DNA of 11,279 nt, taken from Sedimentisphaerales bacterium. Its GTDB lineage: Bacteria; Planctomycetota; Phycisphaerae; Sedimentisphaerales; Anaerobacaceae. Position numbers and translations under genes: made by a program. The stretch covers positions 1 through 11,279 of the forward strand of contig JAFGTU010000105.1 of assembly GCA_016933985.1 (NCBI GenBank). The letters are read 5' to 3'. How positions within the stretch are numbered: the first letter of the stretch is position 1; each line of letters begins with the position of its first letter. The notes under the pieces were generated by a model. The model searched no databases, had not been told where the DNA came from, and saw nothing but the letters and a program-made list of their open reading frames with translations. Shown in pieces: positions 6,980 through 11,279 of the stretch.

Positions 6980-7297
6980 GGCGTCGGTGACAACGGTGAA
7001 CCGAGCCTCCCGTTACGGGATCTTGAGGGCCGAGTGAGTGTTATCGACGGCGATTGCGATGATTCCCCAGTGGTTGACATGGGCGCCTACGAGTTCAACT
7101 ACGCCTATATGGGCGACTTGGACTACGACTGCAGCGTTGATTTCGGTGACTTTTCCGTCTTCGGCCCGGCCTGGCAAACCGCGCTGGGGCAGGATGATTA
7201 CGATGCCACTTGTAACATTAGCGATCCCCCAGACGATTCTATCGATTGGCGTGATTTGGCCGTCATTGCGGAGAACTGGCTGGCAACTGCCCGATAA
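6980..7297 (+). pseudogene. 3' stump of a beta-helix protein with C-terminal dockerin-like module
   Basis: The frame reads GVGDNGEPSLPLRDLEGR, then a stretch ending VVDMGAYEF. This is the usual end of right-handed beta-helix surface proteins (choice-of-anchor Q-like). It is followed by a dockerin-like pair: loop DLDYDCSVDFGDF (D1, D3, D5, D9, D12 spacing) and IDWRDLAVIAENWLA, then TAA at 7295. The family is normally several hundred residues long; only about 105 residues remain. The frame is open back to the KAP stop at 6935-6937 but loses family resemblance before about 6980. No ribosome binding site, signal peptide or beta-helix body is present. A GTG at 7034 could start a short frame but is unlikely to be used. 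I read it as a broken gene whose 5' part was lost when the KAP gene was placed upstream. Confidence 0.75.
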
Positions 7298-7466
7298 GTC
7301 CGCATCAGGTCAGGTTACTTCCTCCAGAACCGCTCATTCATAGGAAGCGTAAGATATATAGGGCGTTGGGCGGTTTTGGGCTCTGCCAAGGGTGATTCCG
7401 CTCGAATCGCGGCGTAGTGCAGGCCTGATGCAACCTTCCACGACCCTGTCGAAACAGGTGATTTGG
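7298..7466. other. Spacer between dockerin stump and CotH-protein promoter
   Basis: No gene is seen in these 169 bases. GCATCAGG (7302-7309) and CCTGATGC (7424-7431) form perfect 8-base inverted arms 114 bases apart. CTTCCT (7318-7323) can pair with AGGAAG (7342-7347). A small hairpin, CCTGT-CGAA-ACAGG (7445-7458), sits 8 bases before the -35 box. None is followed by a good T-tract, so a terminator is not clear. Confidence 0.45.
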
Positions 7467-7496
7467 TTGACTTTTGGGCGGGGAATCTGTTATAAT
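7467..7496 (+). promoter_or_regulatory. Strong extended -10 promoter for the CotH-domain protein
   Basis: TTGACT (7467-7472), an 18-base spacer and a perfect TATAAT (7491-7496) with an upstream TG (7488-7489). Transcription should start near 7503, about 80 bases before the ATG at 7583. The -10 neighbourhood matches the TPR-gene promoter at 16 of 18 positions (7480-7497 against 604-621). Confidence 0.8.
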
Positions 7497-7545
7497 AGGG
7501 GCAGCCGGGCGGTTTGTAAGATGCGGCCTGGATACTGAATGCTGA

Positions 7546-7562
7546 GCCCGCGAAAAGCGGGC
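7546..7562 (+). other. Leader hairpin GCCCGC-GAAAA-GCGGGC
   Basis: A perfect six-base G+C stem (7546-7551 with 7557-7562) and an A-rich loop lie in the predicted leader, 6 bases before the GGGAAG ribosome binding site (7569-7574). The following bases are GAAATTGGG, so termination is unlikely. It could hold the start region open, or affect translation or messenger stability. Confidence 0.45.
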
Positions 7563-7582
7563 GAAATTGGGAAGATACGAAG

Positions 7583-10500
7583 ATGCGCACGCTTTTTGCA
7601 CGCATATTGCCAAGCGTAATGATGGCCGCTTTTATTGTCGGCCCTGTTTGGGGGGCCTGCCCCAAGGGCGACTTGACGGGTGACTGCCGGATCGACTTCA
7701 TGGACGTTAAGGCTCTGGCGGAGCAGTGGCTTGCGCCGCCGGGCGTATCGGGCGATATTGACGGGCTTAACGGCGTCGAGTGGCGGGACCTTGCACTGTT
7801 GGCGCAGAGGTGGCGGGAGAAAGGGATTCCGCTGGTAATCAATGAGTTCATCGCGTCCAACAGCGGCGGAGATGTGGACCCGCAGGGCCAGGACGACGAC
7901 TGGATCGAGATATACAACGCGGGTAATGAAGTTATCGATATAGGCGGAATGTACCTGACCGACAATCTGGGTAACCATGAGAAGTGGCGGATTCCGAGCG
8001 GCAATCCTGGATTGACGACTATTGAGCCCAAGGGCCATCTGATTATATGGGCGGATATCGATGAAGAAGACTACCCTGCCGGCCTGCACGCGAATTTCGA
8101 GCTCAATGCCGCTGGCGGCGAGCTGGGGCTGTTTGACAGCAACAGCGCGATTCTCATAGACAAAGTCAATTATCCGGACCAGACGCCGAATATTTCCTAC
8201 GGGCGATTCCCGAACGGCAGCGACACCTGGCAGTTTTTCGGAATCCCCACGCATAACACGATGAATACCGGCGCGTATCTTGGGGAGGTTGCCGACACCA
8301 AGTTCAGTCATAATCGCGGCTTCTATGATACTCCTTTCTCCGTAACGATAGCAACCGATACGGATGATGCGGAGATCTACTACACTATCGACGGCAGCAG
8401 TCCTATAGATATTGACGGTCAGTATCCGACGGGAACGCTCTACACGACGGCGGTGCCTATCAGCACAACTACATGCCTTCGAGCGGTTGGATTCAAGCCC
8501 GGCTGGAAGCCGACCAACGCCGACGCACAAACCTATGTCTTTCTCGACGACGTGCTCGACCAGGATGGGGCCGGCTTCCCGAACACGTGGGGCCACAGCG
8601 GGGCCGACTATCGGATGGACCCCGATGTTGTCGATAGTTCGACCTATCGCAACACTATCAAGAACGATCTCCAGGCCGTGCCGACAATGTCTCTGAATAT
8701 GCCTGTAAATGACTGGTTTGGGGCAAGTTCGGACGTTGAAGTGGGGGGGATTTATTCGCACCCGGAGTGGGAAGATATGTATGGCCCGGAGGCCGAGCGG
8801 GCGGTTTCGGTGGAGTATTTCGATCCGGCGACCGGCGAGGAATTCCAAATCAACTCGCTCGTGCGAATAGCCGGCGGCAGCAGCACACAGCCGTGGAAGA
8901 TGGACAAGCTCTCGATGCGGGTGAAATTCAGCGGACGGGCGGGGCCTGCAAAGCTTGAGTTTCCGATATTCGGCGACGATGCAGCGAATCAGTTCGATAC
9001 ACTGGTTCTGGACGCACGGATGAACAATAGCTGGGCATACGGGGGAAGCGTTGGGATAAGCAGGCCGGGACTCACCCAGCGGGATATCGCACAATACACG
9101 CGCGATCAGTTCGCATCGGATATTCAGCTCGCTGCGGGCAGCTACGGGACCCACGGCAGACACGTTCACCTGTATCTCAACGGGCTCTATTGGGGCCTTT
9201 ACTGGATACACGAGCGGCCGGACGAGCACTTCGCCGAGGAGTATTTCGGCGGCGAGGCCGAGGACTACGACGTTCTGAAACACACTTCCAGCACCCTGGT
9301 TAACGGCTCACGCACGACGTACACTCAGATGATCAGCCTTGCAGCCGGCGGGCTCGCCTCGGATTCGCGGTATCAGCAAATCCAGGGCTATTTGGACGTG
9401 CCCGATTTCATCAGCTACATGATTATGAATTACTACATCGGCAACACGGACTGGGCGCACCAGAACTGGTATGCGACTCATAACGGGGCGGAAACAAGCG
9501 GGCGGTGGCGATATCACTCGTGGGATGCGGAGCATTCTATGGAGGGGCTCTACGACGACGTCACGGGCCGGGACGACAGCGGCGGGCCGACGGCGCTGCA
9601 CCGCGACTTGACCCAGAATGCCGAGTACAAGATGCTCTTCGCGGACAATGTGCATAGGCACTTTGGAAACGGCGGCATACTCTCTCCGGAAGGCGCTGCG
9701 GCTCTATACCAGATTCGTCTGGACGATGTGGACCGGGCGGTCATTGGCGAATCGGCTCGCTGGGGAGACAACCAGCGTTCGACGCCTTATACACGGAACA
9801 CTGAGTGGATAACGGAGCGCAACTGGCTGTTAGGGACATACTTTCCTCAGCGTGCCGCTATCGTGCTGGGTCAGTTCAGAAACCGCGGATGGTATCCGAC
9901 GATTGACCCTCCTGTTTTCTATATCAACGGAGCGTATCAGCACGGCGGGCATATTTCATCGACCGATTCTTTGACGATGACGGCCGGGACGGGGACAATA
10001 TACTACACGCTCGACGGGGACGATCCTCGTTTGCCGGGCGGAGCGGTCAATACCGCTCATGCCACAGCTTACTCGGGCGGGATCACATTGAGCCGCAGCA
10101 TGCACGTCAAAGCGAGGCTTAAGAGCGGCAGCACGTGGAGCGCGCTTAACGAGGCGACATACGCCGTGGGTCCGGTTGCCGAAGGCCTGCGGATTACAGA
10201 GATAATGTACCATCCTGAGGAAACCGGCAATCCGAACGACCCAAACGAGGAATTTATCGAGCTGGCAAATCTCGGGCCTGAAACCATCAACCTGAACCTG
10301 GTGCGGTTCACAAACGGGATTGACTTTACGTTCGGCAACGTTGACCTTGGGGCCGGCGGTTACGTTGTTGTAGTCAGGGACGAGTCAGCCTTTGCCGCGG
10401 CGCATCCGGAGTTTACCGGCGTCATCGCGGGCGTGTATGTCGGCAGCCTTGACAACGGCGGCGAGCGAATCGAATTGGAAGACGCAGCGGGCCAAACGAT

Positions 10501-11279
10501 TTTCGATTTCTCTTACAAGGACGGATGGATGCCGATTACCGACGGCCAGGGCTTTTCGCTGACTATCATTGATGCTAACGGCACTGCCGAAGAGGGGCGG
10601 CCAACGGAAGGACTTGTCGGGCATTGGAAGCTGGACGATGAAGGCGGGACTGTCGCTACAGACAGCGCAGGCACTAATCACGGGACGATATACGGCAATC
10701 CGACCTGGACGGCAGGGCAAATCGGGGAGGCGCTGCAATTCGACGGCGCCGGGGACTATGTTGGGCTTTCTCCCATCGAGCCTCTGGCCGGGAGCAACGT
10801 AACGGTTGAGGCGTGGATACGAATGACCGGGTTCGTGGGTGTATGGAACCCGATAGTGATCCAGCATGATGCGTCTGGAAACGGCTACTATTTCTATGTA
10901 TTCGAACTGATGCCTGCTTTCTCGGTTGTTGACAGCGGCAGTTTTGCCGAGGCCAAGTCGGCAACGGAGATCAGCACGGACCAGTGGTATCATGTTGCCG
11001 GGACTAACGACGGCTCGAATCTGAGAATATACGTTGACGGCGTTTTGAAGGCTACGACGTCGGTATCCGAGCTGGCGGGCCTCAGTTATGAGGCCCGCAT
11101 AGGGTGCGACTTCTTGTCCCCGATGTATTATACGGGGCTGATCGATGATGTTCGTGTCTATAACCGGGCGCTGAGTCAATCGGAATTTCAGCAATCGAGC
11201 AATGTGCTTGATCAGTGGGGCGAGGAGGATTCCTGGCGTGCCAGCGCTTATTCTGGCGGGTCGCCGGGGTGGGACGACA
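7583..11279 (+). CDS. Secreted dockerin/lamin-tail/CotH kinase-like/LamG protein, 3' end outside window
   Basis: Open for 1232 codons to the window edge. Order of parts: signal peptide (1-24, ends VWGA); dockerin-like pair (29-77: GDLTGDCRIDFMDV and VEWRDLALLAQRW); lamin-tail domain (82 to about 230, VINEFIASN…DDDWIEIYN); chitobiase-like domain (about 240-325, EIYYTIDGSSP). The CotH kinase-like domain (about 366-770) shows RIAGGSS with K439, NGLYWGLYWIHERPDEHF (H543-E544-R545) and WDAEH (D648, E650). A second chitobiase-like domain (776-862, TIYYTLDGDDP) and a second lamin-tail domain (from about 867, RITEIMYHP) follow. The latter is interrupted by a LamG domain (about 1010-1206), after which DQWGEEDSWRASAYSGGSPG resumes. 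CotH proteins of spore coats are atypical protein kinases; whether this one is active is unknown. A surface adhesion or carbohydrate-binding role is likely. ATG 7583 is preceded by GGGAAG at 8 bases, a promoter and a leader hairpin. Confidence 0.94.
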   Translation, partial: MRTLFARILPSVMMAAFIVGPVWGACPKGDLTGDCRIDFMDVKALAEQWLAPPGVSGDIDGLNGVEWRDLALLAQRWREKGIPLVINEFIASNSGGDVDPQGQDDDWIEIYNAGNEVIDIGGMYLTDNLGNHEKWRIPSGNPGLTTIEPKGHLIIWADIDEEDYPAGLHANFELNAAGGELGLFDSNSAILIDKVNYPDQTPNISYGRFPNGSDTWQFFGIPTHNTMNTGAYLGEVADTKFSHNRGFYDTPFSVTIATDTDDAEIYYTIDGSSPIDIDGQYPTGTLYTTAVPISTTTCLRAVGFKPGWKPTNADAQTYVFLDDVLDQDGAGFPNTWGHSGADYRMDPDVVDSSTYRNTIKNDLQAVPTMSLNMPVNDWFGASSDVEVGGIYSHPEWEDMYGPEAERAVSVEYFDPATGEEFQINSLVRIAGGSSTQPWKMDKLSMRVKFSGRAGPAKLEFPIFGDDAANQFDTLVLDARMNNSWAYGGSVGISRPGLTQRDIAQYTRDQFASDIQLAAGSYGTHGRHVHLYLNGLYWGLYWIHERPDEHFAEEYFGGEAEDYDVLKHTSSTLVNGSRTTYTQMISLAAGGLASDSRYQQIQGYLDVPDFISYMIMNYYIGNTDWAHQNWYATHNGAETSGRWRYHSWDAEHSMEGLYDDVTGRDDSGGPTALHRDLTQNAEYKMLFADNVHRHFGNGGILSPEGAAALYQIRLDDVDRAVIGESARWGDNQRSTPYTRNTEWITERNWLLGTYFPQRAAIVLGQFRNRGWYPTIDPPVFYINGAYQHGGHISSTDSLTMTAGTGTIYYTLDGDDPRLPGGAVNTAHATAYSGGITLSRSMHVKARLKSGSTWSALNEATYAVGPVAEGLRITEIMYHPEETGNPNDPNEEFIELANLGPETINLNLVRFTNGIDFTFGNVDLGAGGYVVVVRDESAFAAAHPEFTGVIAGVYVGSLDNGGERIELEDAAGQTIFDFSYKDGWMPITDGQGFSLTIIDANGTAEEGRPTEGLVGHWKLDDEGGTVATDSAGTNHGTIYGNPTWTAGQIGEALQFDGAGDYVGLSPIEPLAGSNVTVEAWIRMTGFVGVWNPIVIQHDASGNGYYFYVFELMPAFSVVDSGSFAEAKSATEISTDQWYHVAGTNDGSNLRIYVDGVLKATTSVSELAGLSYEARIGCDFLSPMYYTGLIDDVRVYNRALSQSEFQQSSNVLDQWGEEDSWRASAYSGGSPGWDD

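Noticed and set aside
7445..7458. Hairpin CCTGT-CGAA-ACAGG as terminator of the dockerin stump
   Set aside because: The stem is only five bases, and it is followed by GTGATTTGG rather than a T-tract.
7490..9283. Minus-strand open frame of 597 codons
   Set aside because: It lies entirely opposite the promoter, leader and first half of the CotH-domain gene. It shows no domain, and its openness follows from the G+C-rich codon bias of the sense strand.
10385..11194. Minus-strand open frame of 269 codons
   Set aside because: It is opposite the lamin-tail/LamG coding part and is a shadow of the sense codon bias, with no recognisable motif.

Overview
The window looks like a piece of a Planctomycetota chromosome, most likely a Phycisphaerae/Sedimentisphaerales-type lineage. 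The reasons are two planctomycete-style dockerin-like modules (G-D-L-x-x-D-C-x-[IV]-D-F…W-R-D-L-A-x-x-A), a multidomain secreted CotH/lamin-tail/LamG protein, a Tat-exported formylglycine sulfatase, a C-terminal 'DMGAYEF' beta-helix signature, and an A/C-rich intergenic region with short reiterated words. This assignment is by eye from protein style; no database search was made.

Layout, all genes on the + strand. Positions 1-591 hold no convincing gene: short direct repeats, several small inverted repeats and a terminator-like hairpin. A strong extended -10 promoter (592-620) then drives a secreted protein of nine exact 34-residue TPR units with a C-terminal PDZ domain (740-2440). After a 183-base gap comes a twin-arginine type I sulfatase (2624-4108). 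Next is an 885-residue membrane-anchored KAP-family P-loop NTPase (4280-6937), visibly poorer in G+C than its neighbours. Directly behind it, in the same frame, lies the 3' stump of a beta-helix/dockerin protein gene (6980-7297) whose 5' part is missing. A second strong promoter (7467-7496), near-identical to the first around its -10, precedes a large secreted protein (7583 to beyond the window end) with signal peptide, dockerin-like pair, lamin-tail domain, chitobiase-like domain, CotH kinase-like domain, a second chitobiase-like domain, and a second lamin-tail domain apparently interrupted by a LamG domain.

The sulfatase, TPR-PDZ protein, dockerin stump and CotH protein are all exported proteins, fitting an organism that handles sulfated or complex polysaccharides outside the cytoplasm, but each seems to be its own transcription unit. 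The KAP NTPase is the outlier: a membrane P-loop NTPase of a family known mainly from PifA-type phage exclusion and Qat defence, sitting beside a gene stump as if it arrived with a deletion. It is the best candidate here for an accessory (possibly defence) function, but no partner genes are visible.
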